From positions 93,467,721 through 93,531,720 of the forward strand of contig OZ024931.1 of NCBI GenBank assembly GCA_964017235.1: a DNA stretch of 64,000 nt, written 5' to 3'. Positions 22,135 through 36,055 of the stretch are shown piece by piece. The notes below the pieces were generated by a model. The model was given only the letters and a program-made list of their open reading frames with translations, searched no databases and was not told where the DNA came from. Origin of the DNA: Sabellastarte sp. h YS-2021. Taxonomy: Eukaryota; Annelida; Polychaeta; Sabellida; Sabellidae. The translations under genes and the position numbers were made by a program. Positions within the stretch are counted from its first letter, which is position 1. Every line of letters starts with the position of its first letter.

Positions 22135-23570
22135 ATGAATGTTATAACCTTTTCATTATATCCCCAGACAAAAGTTGGGAATATACTGGTTTCATGTTTG
22201 TCATATGCTTCGACTTGTGTGCACAATAACTCAAAAACTCTTTTTTTTTCATTAAAACTTGGCACACATATTTATTCGGATGAGGAGAGGGACCCTATTT
22301 TAAGTGACCTTAAACTCCTAATAATAAAGAAGTTATGGCCACCTTAAGGACAGAAATGTGCCTTTGGCCACTAAATGCCCTCTGGGTCACAAACTTTGTG
22401 TCTCATCTGGTTAAAATTTAAATATTCTTCTTAAGTATTCCAAAAATCAAGATGTTAAGATAAGGTTAAATTGTGTTTGAGACCATAAAGACCCTACTTA
22501 GGGACTTTTCTCTACATTTTTTTTTTTTGCATATTTTGCCGTGTAATTTTGAAATGGTAATTGTGATCAGCCTTAAACTGTACTAGATATAACTTTTATG
22601 TGTAATCTTTGTTTGTGGAAAAATTTAGGTTTGTAGTTTTAATTTTAAAGTCACCGTAAGATCTCTTAAATTGCCCACAGAGACTCAATTTATGTCCTTA
22701 AGCTTTTGCCACTTTTAAGCCATGATGTAGTTCTAAAGGTATATAGTTTATTCACATGAAATCTCATCTGCTAGTATATTAATATATTGTTTTTACATGT
22801 GCCAAAAATCAGGGTATTAAGTTGGCATTTTACCTGTGTAAGAGGCCTATTAGCACCCTTCTTTTTTCTGCATTTTTCATATATTTTGCCTTGTAACTTT
22901 AAAATGGCAAGTCTGACCAAACTCAAACTGTGGTAGGTATAATTTCTATGTATGATTTTTGTTTGTGAAAAAATTGAAGTCTGAAGTTATAATTTTAAGA
23001 TTACCTTAAGGTTTCTAAAAATGGCCACATGGACCAATTTTATGACATTTTTCCCACTTCTTTATGCCCTATAGCTTTCACACTTTGTCCCTCATCCAAT
23101 TAATATCTTATCTGATAATATATTAAATAATATGTTCCTTTTCTGTATGCCAACATTCAAGGCTTTAGGTTAACATTTGACTTGTGTGTGATGCTACCAG
23201 ACCCAACCCAGAAGACTTGTTTGTGATTTTTTCACACAATCTGCTTTATAACCTGGAAATAGAAAGTTTTACCAGCTTCAAACTGTACTAAATATAACTT
23301 GTATATGTGATCTTTTTCTGTGCAAACTTCTAGCTCAGTACCACCTAAAATCTTACCAGAGAATACATTTATGTGTTATTTTCACATGTACTAAAAATCA
23401 AGGCTTTAAGTGGACATTTAAACCATGTATGAGGTACCTAAAAACTCCACCCAGGGAATTTGTTTTACAATTTTACATATTTTGAATTATAAATTTGAAA
23501 TGATAAGTCTAACTGACATCAGACTGTACTAAATATAACTTCTGTTCTGATCTCCTAAGATCTAATCACA
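22135..23570 (+). repeat. Diverged tandem repeats, ~350 bp unit
   Basis: Blocks like TTTTGCCGTGTAATTTTGAA recur at about 22536, 22879, 23238 and 23479. Each is followed by an AAACTGTACTAGATATAACT block and flanked by variants of AAAATCAAGGCTTTAAG. The copies are strongly diverged. No coding sequence is supported. Confidence 0.6.
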
Positions 23571-23599
23571 ATATTTTATGATATTTAATCTTTCCACTA

Positions 23600-26160
23600 A
23601 TATATTAAAGACATACAATCCCTGCAAAACTTTGGTACTACTACCCGTATTTTTAAATGTATATTAAACCATTGAAATATTTTGAAAAAAAGGATCAATC
23701 TTATCATTAGGGGAAGATTGACCAAAAGAAAAGAGAAAGGATTTAAACTAATGTGAATCACATAAAATGGATGCTACCAAATATACCCAATGAATTCCTG
23801 TGGCATGAGAGATAGCCTGTCTGAGAATATGTTGGTGTTGAATTGGCAGAATCTAGTTGAATTATGTATGATCTGGCATCTGTATTAGAGGTTTGTTCAA
23901 AGGCAAAGGTCAAACTTGGGTTTTACATCCCGTTCAACAGCCAGGGTCATATTGGAGCAGATCCACAGCAGTGTCACTTGTGGGGGTTGAGCCCACATAG
24001 AGGTGGCATCCTGTGATTAGATGCAAAAAAAGATTTGCATAAAGTCCATTAGCAATAAAGTAACTTATGGACCCTTAGCCAAAAATAACAACATAGACTA
24101 CCACTTACTTGGATTTTAAGTATTATAAAAGCATATTCACAAATATTTCTAGCTTTAAGAAGACCTTAAAACTTGTAGTAAAATCAATACACAGACTAAG
24201 GTCAGCTCAGAATTTCTTACTTAAAATGTAAGTAATACTTAAAATCAAAGTCAGACATAGTCTAAATATTGTTCATGAATAGGGCCCCTGTTCAGGATAT
24301 GTGAAAGTACAATTTCAAAACTCATACATCTGAATATGTCAGGAACTGGCCATATCCACAAATTTGCAATCTCATTTTGCTCTCCATTAAAAATTATGCA
24401 TCCAAACATAGAAAGTTACAAGATGGTTTCGGATAATTTTGATTGAAAACTATGTTCAGTTATTCAGTTTAGATTTTCAAAATTCCACCAGTATGTAAAC
24501 ATTGCAAGTTTTGTTCCAATTAAAAACCATCATGGTCAGTTCATTCTGTTTCAATGAACAAAGAAGATTCACTCACTGAAGGTCAGTGCTTCAGCTGTGG
24601 TTTCAGGTCTGACTCTCAGCAGTAAAGACCTTCATCAACTTCTGAATGTTTGACATAAGTTTAAGGCCACTTGTATGATGGATGTGTTCTTCTGTTTATT
24701 TTGTGTCAGAGCAACAGCCTTTAACTGCTTGTTTCTCATCATTTAGGAAACTTGGTAACCTCAAAGTGGGAAATGCCTGCTGATAGAATTACTGCTGGTT
24801 CATTATTAAACAGATACATTTTTGACATACGATATAGGGATGTATTGTTTTGTTGATAAATTAAATATTTTTAGAATTGCGTAAACTGTGAGTGACTGAT
24901 CCTTGATGAAGAACTGAAATATGATAAACTTTCTTTGTTTTATTGATAATTTCTGCGAACTCTAAATTTAGTAATATTTTATGTCCATAAAATATTTGTG
25001 GCCAGATCATTTTTCACATATTTTCTCAGCAAACAAGAGATGTGATTTTATTATGTCGTATTTCAAAGATTCCAAAATATATATTGAAGCTTAATTTATG
25101 CATCATATTCTGGTAAAATCTTATTAAATTAATTAATGTAAATGATATGGCTGTCCTAAAACCTTAATTATATACATTGTATATATTTTGAGTATTTTAA
25201 ATAATGCAGTATTTTAGTGTTGACATATTGGGTGGATCTTTATAACATAAAGTTATAACATTTTACATACTAATTTGTTAAAAAAAGTGGCCAAAATACT
25301 TTGGTTATCTCACTGAAAGGGTTCACAATTATATCTGATGATATTACAATGTGACTGACTTTATTAGGCAGCAAAAAGTGGCATCTGTAAAGTGGAAAGG
25401 AGGGTTGAATCTTTCATTAATGTAAGGCTTTAATTAATTTAAACCCCAAAGTTCTGCATTTTTATGTTTGTTCTGTTGGTTTTAAGCAAATCTAAACTAT
25501 GTAAGCAAAAATTATTTTGATGCCTCTTTCAAACCTCTCTGGTTTTGTTATGGGTTCCTGGTTTATGTTAATGTTAAAAAATGACAGTGTTTTTAATTCA
25601 ATGTGCATGCGTTTTGGTGTACATTCTTTCTCTTTGAAGCTTCAAGCTCCAATTCTTCATCAGTGTATACATGATCATCTGGCAACAACATACAATTCTT
25701 AAAGGGTACAATATCCTTAGCCTTTTAGGATTTACTTCCGTACCTTTCAAATGAAATTTTTAAAGTGTAACTCCAAAATAAGTTGCTATTTTTCACAGTA
25801 ACTAAGTTCCAGCTAAATGGTCAATCTCATTTACTGAAGATTAATTAGGCACCCTTTATTTGTTGTACTTTGGCTGTACACAGTGTATTGTGTATTTTTG
25901 TCATACACACCTTATGATGTTTTAGAGGTCCATTGGATAGTACATTGAATAAAATGAAGACTGTTACAGTTCACTTAACTGTCCCCACTCTGATTTAGGA
26001 TTCAAGTCATACTGTTATTTCCCACAGGCCTGCTTGGTGGAACACTGTAAAATGCCTTTGGTGTGTGAATATGTGTCACACTTTTCTCTGAAGTGAAAGG
26101 CAGTTGGGTTTTTTGCTGAAATAATTTTTGCTCAGGGTCAAATGTCATCCATATATTGGC
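23600..26160. other. Intron 1 sequence, nothing recognised
   Basis: AT-rich, without a clear repeat or coding exon. The ORF at 25517-25702 has no conserved features. Confidence 0.5.
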
Positions 26161-26169
26161 TGCTTTTGC

Positions 26170-27500
26170 AGATCTAGGTCTTTTGCTAAGTGAGAAATAG
26201 GGATAGTAGCTACTTTGGGTAAATTGCTTATATGTCCAAAATATACTGCATATAGAGCTTTTTGCTTGAGTATTTTATTAAGTTACTTTTTCTGTTCCAC
26301 CAAGGTGGTACCTGTTTTATACTCTAAGAGTTCTATCTCGCTAAGTGAGTAGGTAAGCGAGTAATAACTATTTTCTGGTTTTTTTAACAGAAAGCAAAAT
26401 GAGAAAATGGCTTTTTATCACAAAGCCTTCAAAGACTGTATGAGTATTAGTTTCACCCTTAGTGCCGGCTGTATGGGCATGTGTTGGTAATGTTAATCTT
26501 GTTCGGAAAACTGTAACATGTAGAAAGTTGATACTTGGTTAGGACATTGGTTGGGTGTTATAGGTGTGCATCACCATGGTGTTACCTTGATTTGACTATT
26601 GACCTTTCTGTAGTTCCCTTAAGTTTGAAAATCTTGTCTTGGCCATATCTTGGAAATTGTAACGTGTAGGATGTTGATACATGGTAGAGACATTCATTTG
26701 GTTGGGGGATGTAAGTGTGCAACATGGTGGCGGCACCTTGATTTAACCTTTGATGTAGTTATATAGTCACCTTAAAATTTTTGTCTGGTGATATCTCGGA
26801 AAACATAAGGTGTCGAAACTTGAAACTTTGTGGGGACATTGGTTATGGGTGTAGGTGTGCAACAACATGATGTGACCTTGATTTAACCTTTGACCTAGCT
26901 TTAGTGACCTCGACCTTTCAAATTTTATCCTAGCTATATCTTGGAAACCATAAAATGTAGGAAGGGGATGCCTTGTACGGTCATTAATTAGGGCATGTAG
27001 GTGTGCAACCTTTATGGTGTATTATCTTACATGTTATTTTCTTCTGCACCTCTACATAACTTACACTGTCTGTTCTGGTATGGGCATCTCTGATTCTTCC
27101 TTATAACTGTTACAATTCAGTATTTAGGTTAAAGAGGCCTTTTAGCTACTTTTTCATAAACTGTATCATGGAGAAGTTTAAAAGCTGTAGCTCCTGACTC
27201 AGTAATAGCTACTTTGACATTTTGCCATTGAATGAATGAATTGTAACTTCAGAATGATTGAGTTTAGAAGATTTTTATCAGATAGGTTTTTTCACCTACT
27301 TCTTGGTGCTCTGTTTCATGGCATATTTTGAAGCTATAGTTCCATATCTGAGGAATAGCTACTTTTATACTTCAGCTATGAGTAAATTACTTGTAACTGC
27401 AAAACGATTGAATTTAGAGTGTTTATTTGAAATTTGTTGTTCACCTACATTTGATATACTCTGTCATGGCCAATTGTGAAAGCTGTACATGGCTTCATAG
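26170..27500 (+). repeat. Composite B-A-B repeat block
   Basis: A family B unit (26170-26400) is followed by about four family A units (26490-27010). A shortened family A 3' end follows (GGTATGGGCATCTCTGAT at about 27078), then two or three more family B units (27130-27500). The order suggests that an A element inserted into a B array, or that the two travel together as at 5576-8130. Confidence 0.6.
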
Positions 27501-27589
27501 CTGACCCAGTAAAAGATACTGTGATAGTTGATGCGTTACCAGTCATTTTCAGAATCTCTGAATTTTCTGTATGTTAGGCTACAGCATAT

Positions 27590-28370
27590 CCCATCTGATG
27601 ATAAACTGTATTGAGACATTATTTCTCTCTTGTTGTGTACAACAAATGCAAAATATCTTTTTTACTATTGAATTTATACCTTTGGAATTTAGTGAGAGGT
27701 AATAGCAAGCCATGGCCTGAGAGTGAACAAGTAGGTCAGATTTGCCTCTGTTCAAGGTCATACTGTAAGTCATAAAGGCCATTTTCATGTATTTTGCAAT
27801 ATATCTCACAAAGTATTTTCTGGAATGAAATAAGATTAAATGTAATATTCTTATGGAGTTAGTGAATGTTCTGCAATTGGCTTTTGTCCACAGAAATGGT
27901 TTCAAAGTCACTTTTATGACCTTATTTTGACCGTCATTTTTTGAGGTTTTGCTACATAGCTCCTTTACTGTTAATTTACAGCTTTGAAGTGTATTACTAG
28001 TTAATAGAGACCATAGGCTGGGAATTTAAAAAGTGGGCCAGATTGAATTTGGACTCCCTTTAAGGTCAAACTAGGGTCATAAAGGTCATTTCCAGGTATT
28101 TGATGCATCTCTCCCAATTTATTTCATAGAATGGAGTAAGGTTGCATTGAACCATTTTTAAGAGTGAGGGGCAGTTCTGAAAAGGGATTTTGTCTGCTGA
28201 ATGGCATTCTAGGACACTTTTATGCCAAAGGGGCCGATGTTTTAAATTTTTCTGCATTTACCATTGAACATACAACTTTGAGAAGGAATGGAAACCATGG
28301 GCTGAAAGTTTAAAAAGTGGATTACATTGCCCCTAGATTCCCAAACTTCAAGGTCAAATTGCAGTTAATG
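27590..28370. repeat. Tandem repeat, ~300 bp unit, about 2.5 copies
   Basis: TCATAAAGGCCATTTTCATG at about 27769 and TCATAAAGGTCATTTCCAGG at about 28076 are ~307 bp apart. ACCATAGGCTGGGAATTT (28009) and ACCATGGGCTGAAAGTTT (28293) form another pair. The long ORF on the minus strand (27579-27911) is inside this repeat and is not a gene. Confidence 0.55.
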
Positions 28371-31300
28371 CTAACTCTTACTCAGCTACATAATGCACTC
28401 TTCACTTTGATCAACATTTTTTTTAATATTAGTTGGTGATTACTCCCTGAAATCATACCACCATGATGGTTTTGTTGTTTTTTTGTGATAACTTTACTTT
28501 GAACAACTTAGATCCCATATATATTGTGTCATATGTTGCTCTACAAGGCCATTTGCAGTCTGTTGTGAAATAAACCTATCAAACATAAAAATATGTGATT
28601 ATTAAGTCCTAACTAGACACTTCACAGAGAATGTCTGTAAGTGTACATTTTCTAACTTATTATAAAAATAGCAGGAGTTCCATCAATTTCACAAACACAG
28701 GTATTTCTGCCTCTCCTACTTCTGCCCTGATATCTCTGTGAGCTATAAATCAGATATTGTATGCTGAAGCTGTCAGGCAGGGCAGATTGTAAAATTAATT
28801 GAGGGAAACAGTAGTAGATGTTATCATATCAAAGATATTTATTGAGATTCGTTGAATATTTGAGAAATTCTTTTAGCTCTTTTCCATCTGAGATTATTTC
28901 ACCAACATGCTATCCTATGTTATTTTGATTACTTAAAGTTCCATGCATGTCTTGTGTTCTGTTTATTTTGTCTTTATTTACACATCTTAATCTATGTATT
29001 TTAGGCAACAAACCAGTGACATTTTTGTTATAAAAGTATGTATATATTATATTGTAGAAATCTTTTGAGTGAACTTGTTTTTATCTCAGACAAAATTTGA
29101 CTTATTTTTTAAAATTATACAGCTGAATGCAATTTCATTTAAGGCCTGTTCACACAGTTCCGTGTGGTTAAATTTTAGTTCACCACCTTGTCCTCATTAC
29201 CCCGTAAATGAACCTTGTATATTGATATTGCACGTTAAAAAATGAACTACCCCATGGGGCCATTCCATCCCCCAACCCCTCAAGTCTGTACATCTGAGTT
29301 TGGCATGTAAGAGCTCAAGGCAGGTTTTTAAAAATTATTTTAAAAAATTTACTATGTGCTGGAAATGTTGTCTATGTTGAAGTGAACAGTCATCGTACCT
29401 AAACATGAATCCCAAATTATGTCCACTCACAAAATCCAATGGATACTACTAAAACTTGAAACACATTGAGCCACAAAGGAGCTCCGACATGGCTAAATAT
29501 TTTCAGCTCATATTAGTGAAGGGATCATATAGCAATATTTCAATAATCAATCAATATATCTTCCTAAATTTCAATATTGATACTAATGTGTTAAATTCAA
29601 TATTGTTTCTAGCACCTGCCAAGGAAGAATTTTTACAATAGCGTTGCAGTTATCATTTCCCTGTAGTTTGATCATCAATATTGATACATGAAAAGATTTA
29701 TTATGAGATTTTTCATGAGATTTAATTGATTTTATAGGCAGATTGTATTAAATTCATGGGATTGTTTTGTAGATCATATCTATTTGCAAAAAGTCTTTTT
29801 ATAACTGAAGGATTATTAGGTGCAAAATAATGTATTTTATGGCATGAATGATATTTCAATATCGATCGATAGGCAAAGCCAATTTAGATTTTAATCTCGA
29901 TATTGAAATATGCATTTCAATACACTAGCTCATATGTCACTCATGATTCCAGCATAGAACTGTGTGAACTAGGTATAAGGTATTAAGAGTACATAACACA
30001 GTCACTATATTCTTAAGGCTATTATGCTCTGTTTTCATACTTACAATGTGGATTTGAACATTGTTTCAGTAAAAAGACTTGAACTTGTGACCAGGACATT
30101 TTCTCATATATATCTTCTAGAGATGTGAGCTAGTTACAGCTTAGTTGGGAAGGTAGCATAAATGTACCAAAGTTATTTTTTGTCAAGACTACTTGAATGA
30201 TATACATACATTGTACTTGTCACACTCAGAGCTTCTGGCCCAGAAAAAGGACTTTGATCAAGTTACTTTTTTTCTATTTTCCCTGTTATTATTTAGGAAT
30301 TCAAAAAGGTACAGTTAACATTTCAATCACTATGTTTTAATCTTCAAGGTGACCTGGTGAAATGTTGTTTAAGAAAAACTTACAGAGTTAAAAAAAGTGA
30401 AAATCAACTTGCTTTATCAAAATGTTGATTTTCACATCTGTTTCAGTAAATAACCATTTTTCAATAAAGGACAAAGCTGCCTGGAAATTTAACATTACAC
30501 AAATATTTTGCTCTTCATTTCAGATCTACAATCAGGGAATTTTCAGCAATACCTTAATTGTATTTTGCAGGTGCTTATATAATTGTGCAGTGTTTTCAAG
30601 TAAGATTATCTTACACCCAATTACATACACCTGGTGCGGATTTGTATGCTGAAGCATTTGAGGAAAATAAGCTGCTCCCCCAATGTACAAAACCTCTACA
30701 GAAACACTCAAGTAGTAGTGTTGCAATGTCACCTCAGCACAGAGGCTGAGCATTTCAAGTCTGCAGCCCAAACCTCCCAGATCACTGATTACGCCAACTC
30801 TAAAAACACCTCTGTCTTAATCCACTACACTCTGGAACTAAATGGATACTTTAGCCTAATCTCCAGTTTGCTAGTTCCACACAAACACACATATGGTTTA
30901 AATCCCAGAGCTTTTTCAGCAGCCGGTTGATAAACAAATTCTCTACAATAGCACTGTGAATGGTCTACTGAGCAATACCAGAAGCTGTAATTAGTGGAAT
31001 TTTCTAAATTTCTGGTACAATACTGACACTTGTATGAATAGTTTCTTGAAAGTATATAATATATCCATGCTTATAATATCTTTGGGTGGAAAAGTATTCC
31101 TCAGATTGTGTGCAACATTTATAATTCCATGCAAAGGAGTTATCTGTGATTACCTAAATGTGTGATAAGCAGCATCTCTGGAATTTGGTTAGACCAATAA
31201 TAAGTTCAAAACAAACTTCCTTAATCAGCTGTTGGAGCAATATATAGTGTATGCATCACCAAAATGCAATAGAATGATTAGATGTAAAAGTGCAATTAGA

Positions 31301-31560
31301 TATTCTTCACTGTATGTACCATGACCGTTTGAAAGTGCTACAGGGATAAGTTCTATGTGGGATAGTTTTTTTGATTGGAAATGTCTATACACTTAATACA
31401 GGTAAAAACTTCATGTGTGTACTGCTTCAGTAATTATAACTATTTTTGGGGGGATAACCCTTTGCTAATACATGATTACCGATACTGTCACAGGATTTTC
31501 TTGTTTTCTGCTCGCTTGTAAAAGTTTTATATCTATGAAATTTTCACACAGTGCTTTTTG
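28371..31560. other. Intron 1 sequence, nothing firmly recognised
   Basis: AT-rich. A zone at about 29530-29930 is dense in CAATATTGAT and its complement, and resembles 1130-1450. No exon of the ankyrin gene is missing here, since exon 1 joins exon 2 in frame. Confidence 0.5.
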
Positions 31561-32390
31561 TTACAAAAGCTCATCTGGAAATAAATGTGGTCTCATGTTG
31601 AAAACAAGATGGCTGCCACAGTGTTTTCTTTGAAAAAAAAATCTAACTTTTGGTATTAAAAATCTGTGGCTGGTTCCCACCTATGCAAGGTTTAATTTCA
31701 TTATATGTGGTATGTTGAACCGATATACCCGGTATATATCCACTATAACCATGCACATATTTGTCTGTAAAACCCTTCATTCAAGGTCATTCACAGAGTG
31801 GAAAAGCTCCCCATAGAGCAAGTTTCTGCCAAACTTGAAAGTACCTATTTTTTGCCAAGATACTTATGGTGTCAAACACACTAACCTTTTAAGACATAAC
31901 AGGCTGGAGTTCAAATGGGGATGGCCTATAATTTAAAAGTGTTTACATCCAAAGGTATTGGTCCAAGACATTTGGGAGTTTGAAAGCAACCTACAGGAAA
32001 TCACAGAATTGATGCTGGGTGCACCTTGTTCACACTCAAACAGTGTCAGTCAAACTAAAAAGTGCCTGCATGTGTTTCACTTATTATTAATATAGGTTTA
32101 CAATAGAAATGTAACATATATATATATTTCACTAATATTAGTTTAGAAATGTAATGAGGCAGTCATGCACTGGGAATACTTTGATCAGGTCAGATTTGAC
32201 CACAGGCCCGTCATTGAAGGTCATACTGGATTTGCCAATTGATATTGTCTACATGTTTCTTATTTTTTCCATAGAGGTTTGGGATCTCAAACCAACCTGT
32301 AGGAAATCATACGTTGGGAATCTTTTAACTTGGTCATATTTGACCATGGGCCTTCCTTCAGGCATGCCCAGATCTCACAATTATTGCTCC
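31560..32390 (+). repeat. Degenerate family E element
   Basis: It shares AACAAGATGGCTGCCACAG at its head with the block at about 59418. Units then contain AGAGGTTTGGGATCTCAAAC, CCTGTAGGAAATCAT, TGGGAATCTTTT and TTTGACCATGGGCC, which are diverged forms of the ~147 bp units at 59560-60830. Confidence 0.55.
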
Positions 32391-33679
32391 TAGAAACTTT
32401 CTCGTGTCATTTTGACTGTAAGGCTTTCACATAAATGTCATCGAGTACTACCATGGGTTCTTGCTAGCTAGGGTGCTTTATCTTTCTGTTAGATATAAAT
32501 TTACAGTGCTTCTCTGATATGCTAGGTCTGGTTGCATGTGGTCATGAAACCAACTGTACAGTTTCTTTGCCCTGAGATTTTGATCATTTGCTCCTCCCTT
32601 TCCTCAGATATTTTCAAGCTGGTTTTAAAGTGTTATTCATTTGAAGAATCTGCCTTGATCTTCAAGAATTTTTTGGGGGGGGGGTTTACTCAATATTTTG
32701 CTCTTGCCCTTTTTTTATAAAAAAACTGCAGCATTAAAAAGTTCTGACTATTTTATCTTTTTCAAAATTTGATTTCGACTTCAAGGATCAGAGCCTACAC
32801 TTCAAATTATTATATATTTCTAGTACTCCATCACTTTTGTGAATTATATACATTTATTTGTATGCAATTAAAAACGGCCTTTTTACTTTCTTGTCATTAC
32901 AGGTTGCCCAGTGATTCAGTTCTACAAGACTTATATAACGGCACATATTTTGTTCTTTTTTTTTGGCTTAACTTTTACTTAATCTGTATAAAATATTACA
33001 GTCATAAATCAGTTGTACATTATATTATGAACAGTGGTCTCTTAACAATATCAACAACAATGAACAACAGAACATTCTGGATATGGTTTTGTTATTTCAT
33101 ATTTAATGAATTTCATGCTTGAAATAACAATACAGAGTTAAATGCACATTTTATGGGATTCTATTAGGGAGGAAGTAACAGCTGAATTAATTGAATTTTT
33201 AAATGGTTAATCATTATATAATTAATCATGCTGTTTAAGTTATTTTGGTATTTAAAATGGCTCAAAAGAACATATGTGATTACACAAATAAAGATGCACA
33301 GCAAAAAGCAGATAAAAATCAGTGTGAGGTTTTAATCCAGCATTTCATTGAACTTACATGATCATTAAAATATGAAGTGTTAATGTTAATAGAATGTAAA
33401 ATATAGTTCACAGGAAACAGGTTCTAGAGATTTTAGGTCACATGATATGACTTAATAGGAAATTAAATAGGGAAGTACAAGTAAAATTGGAAAATTTGTG
33501 TAGAACCTATGTCATGTAACCACCATGTCCTCCGACATCCTTGAGGCTGCAATGACTGTGAGTCATCTTTGGCATTCCAATGTTAAAATTTCAGTTTCAT
33601 ATCCTTGCCTGCATTTTGTATGCTATGGTTTAGCTTCTCAAAAATATACATACACCAGTACAGTGTTGTACTTTGCCAG
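32391..33679. other. Distal intron 1, nothing recognised
   Basis: Very AT-rich, with a poly-G tract at about 32674-32683. The ORF at 32769-33122 is rich in Phe, Tyr and Ile simply because of base composition. Confidence 0.5.
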
Positions 33680-33839
33680 GCTGCTCGGGATGGGCTTCTG
33701 GACATTGTGGAGAGTCACATTGAGATGAGCCCCATCCCACAGATACACACTTTTGATGAGGATGGCTACACAGCACTCCACCATGCAGCCAGATACAACC
33801 GAGTCAAAGTGTTGGAGGCTCTAATTGGGGCAGGGGGAG
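33680..33839 (+). CDS. TRPA1: TRPA1-like exon 2 (residues 66-118)
   Basis: Acceptor ACTTTGCCAG|GCT and donor GGAG|GTAATA. It encodes AARDGLLDIVESHI, a degenerate capping helix pair, and the first full ankyrin repeat (DEDGYTALHHAARYNRVKVL). The exon ends with one base of a GAT codon completed by exon 3. Confidence 0.85.
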
Positions 33840-33954
33840 GTAATACTTGCAATCTAAAATATTAAATAATTATTAAATTATATCGGCTTATTTTCATCAT
33901 ATCTAAGGCTTCAGTAGTTTTTGGTTCTCAAGTTTGGCTTATTTGGTTTATTTA

Positions 33955-34172
33955 GTGCTTTACATCAGTACCTAGTACCTTATTGGCTATGACAGGTATG
34001 TTGGAAGGGCAGAGGAAACCAGTACATACAGTTGGTCAAGATTCTTTACTGTAAACTGCTGATCAATGGCAAGCAGCCACCGGCTTTCCCACATGACGTC
34101 AGGCTGAGATTTGAACTCTGATCTCAAAGGTGGTGGAGGAGTGTGTTACCACTGTACCAGCATGGCCCCTCT
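33955..34172 (-). mobile_element. tRNA-derived SINE, copy 2 (minus strand)
   Basis: Same family as 21600-21797. On the minus strand the A box TGGTACAGTGGTAA (34159-34146) and B box AGTTCAAATC (34117-34108) are followed by the same body, including CTGTATGTACTGG. The 3' tail is AT-rich (near 33955). Confidence 0.7.
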
Positions 34173-34400
34173 CTAGTTTGGCAAATAATTTTCACCTATG
34201 TGACCTTGGGATTGAATTGAGAATCTGGTCAATGGGATGGATATTTAATTCAAATCCAGGTGATTTAAACATTTGAGAAATACTGATGGCATCTCCAAAT
34301 TTGACCATGTTAAAACAACCCAGTTTGACTTTTATCACATTTTTTATAATAAGAGTTTTTAATAGTAGGCTATTGTAAAGAGTTTTCACTGACAATGAGT

Positions 34401-34475
34401 TTTTATTGCGTAAAATAGCCTTACCTTATCCTCATAAATGCTTACTTGGTTTTGTGGAGGCAAAACGTGGCGACC
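34401..34475. repeat. DIRS left terminal inverted repeat
   Basis: It begins TTTTATTGCGTAAAATAG. Bases 34421-34475 pair with the right repeat 39525-39579, and bases 34401-34441 pair with 39263-39303 of the internal complementary region. Confidence 0.8.
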
Positions 34476-34692
34476 AGAAGACTTCTTTAATTGTTTACAA
34501 TTTACTTCTGACCAGAAGAGGAAACTAAGATCAAAATCCAAGAAAAAAGTTAAAGATGTTGTGGTTTCTAAAGAAGTTGAAGACACCCTTTTAGGGTAAG
34601 ACTCTGATGCTGCTCAACGTTGACCTACAGCTGAGAGATCTCAGCTTGTAGCAGAGGACTCTTTATCGAAGATTTTACAGAGACTGGAAGAC

Positions 34693-35853
34693 ATGCAGTC
34701 CCAGATCACTTCTTTGAAGGCGAGTTCTTCCTCAACTTCATCACTTCCTACACCCCACCAGGCTCGTTCCTCTCGTGTAGTTGAGTCTGGTGAAGAGGTG
34801 TTATCTGACTACAGTTCTGTACATGAATCCACCAGTTTTGCTTCGCGTAAAAGAATGAGGTCTCCCTCTACTCACGAAGAAGTTGAGGACAACCCAACAT
34901 ACAGGGAGACACTGGCTGCTATCAGGGCATTGTTAGAGGTTGAAGTTACTAAAGAATCCTCTGATCAGCCCACCAAACTTTTCGGTTCTAAGAATAAAGA
35001 TTCCAAAAAGAAACAGATTCTTCCTATGGTCATGGCCCCTTTGGATGGTATTGTACAGAGATGGCACTTCTACAAGGCGGAGGCATCTGGGAATTCTAAA
35101 ATACTAGGTGAACCTGAGAGGCTGCAGTGTAGTCCTGTCAATGCTGACAACTTCCTGCAGTATAATAGACCTCCTATGAAATTTTATAGGTCCTGAACGG
35201 TAGAGTTTAGTTCCTCTGCACCCCAGTGTCAGGATGCTTTTAGGTCATTGTTCCCGAAAGCCATTCCTTCTTCTGTCCACATTCCCATGAGGCAGTATAC
35301 TTCTATGGAGACAGTTACTCGGGAGAGTATTCAAATTCTGTCCTATGTCAACTGGTTTATGAAGGCGATAGGGAAGCCCTCTACTTCAATGGAGGATTTG
35401 TTGCAACAGGGAGGTCATGAAGGTTTCAAAGACTCTGAGAAATTACTGTCTCACCTACAAATGCAGTCAGCTTGCCTCAATTCCTTGGACAAGGCTCTGA
35501 AGGCGGTTACAAATCTTTCTATTGCTTTAGCATGCAATTTACAGCTGGCAAGAAGAGATTCCATTCTTAAAGTCTGTGCTTCACACTTGCAGGAACACAA
35601 CTTTAACAAACTCAGGGGGACAGGCTTTAAATCTGCAGACCTGTTTTGCCCTACATCTTTGGATCAATCCAAAAGAAGCAGGATATATCTCCCAAGAGGC
35701 ACAAGGTGTAGCAACGTCCATCTTTACAATCGAATAGTCGTTCAGAATAGGCGTTCTTCTAGCTCTCACAGTTCTGGCTCCAAGTTTTTTCATGGCCAAC
35801 AGGACAAGTCCTACCAGTCGTCTTCAAGATGTGGTGGTAGTAGATGCAAGTGA
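34693..35853 (+). pseudogene. DIRS gag-like region (two open segments, frame broken)
   Basis: Open segments at 34693-35196 and 35248-35853 are separated by a stop (TGA at 35194-35196). The first is Ser-rich and polar (SITSLKASSSSTSSLPTPHQ-type composition), with a short coiled-coil-like start. The second is Leu-, Lys- and Ser-rich and includes MFPKAIPSSVHIPMRQYTSM. There is no nucleocapsid zinc knuckle that I can see. Assignment as gag rests on position 5' of RT in a DIRS element. Confidence 0.55.
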
Positions 35854-36055
35854 CAATCAAAATTCTGGAGGCCGTTTACAGTTTTACTGGCAGGTATGGC
35901 TTCATCTTCATTGTCATCCAAGAGTTGTGCAAATCTTGAGGTTTGGTTACTAGATAATTCCTCAATCGAATCTGCCGAAGTCTGTGCTTCCCACAATCCA
36001 CAGCGGGTAGAGCAAACCGGAAAAACATCGCTTTCTAACAGATTGTGTTTGAGAA

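Noticed and set aside
27579-27911. 110-residue minus-strand ORF
   Set aside because: It lies within a ~300 bp tandem repeat and has no conserved motifs.
32769-33122. 117-residue hydrophobic ORF, possible membrane protein
   Set aside because: Phe/Tyr/Ile richness follows from AT composition; there is no splice or family support.
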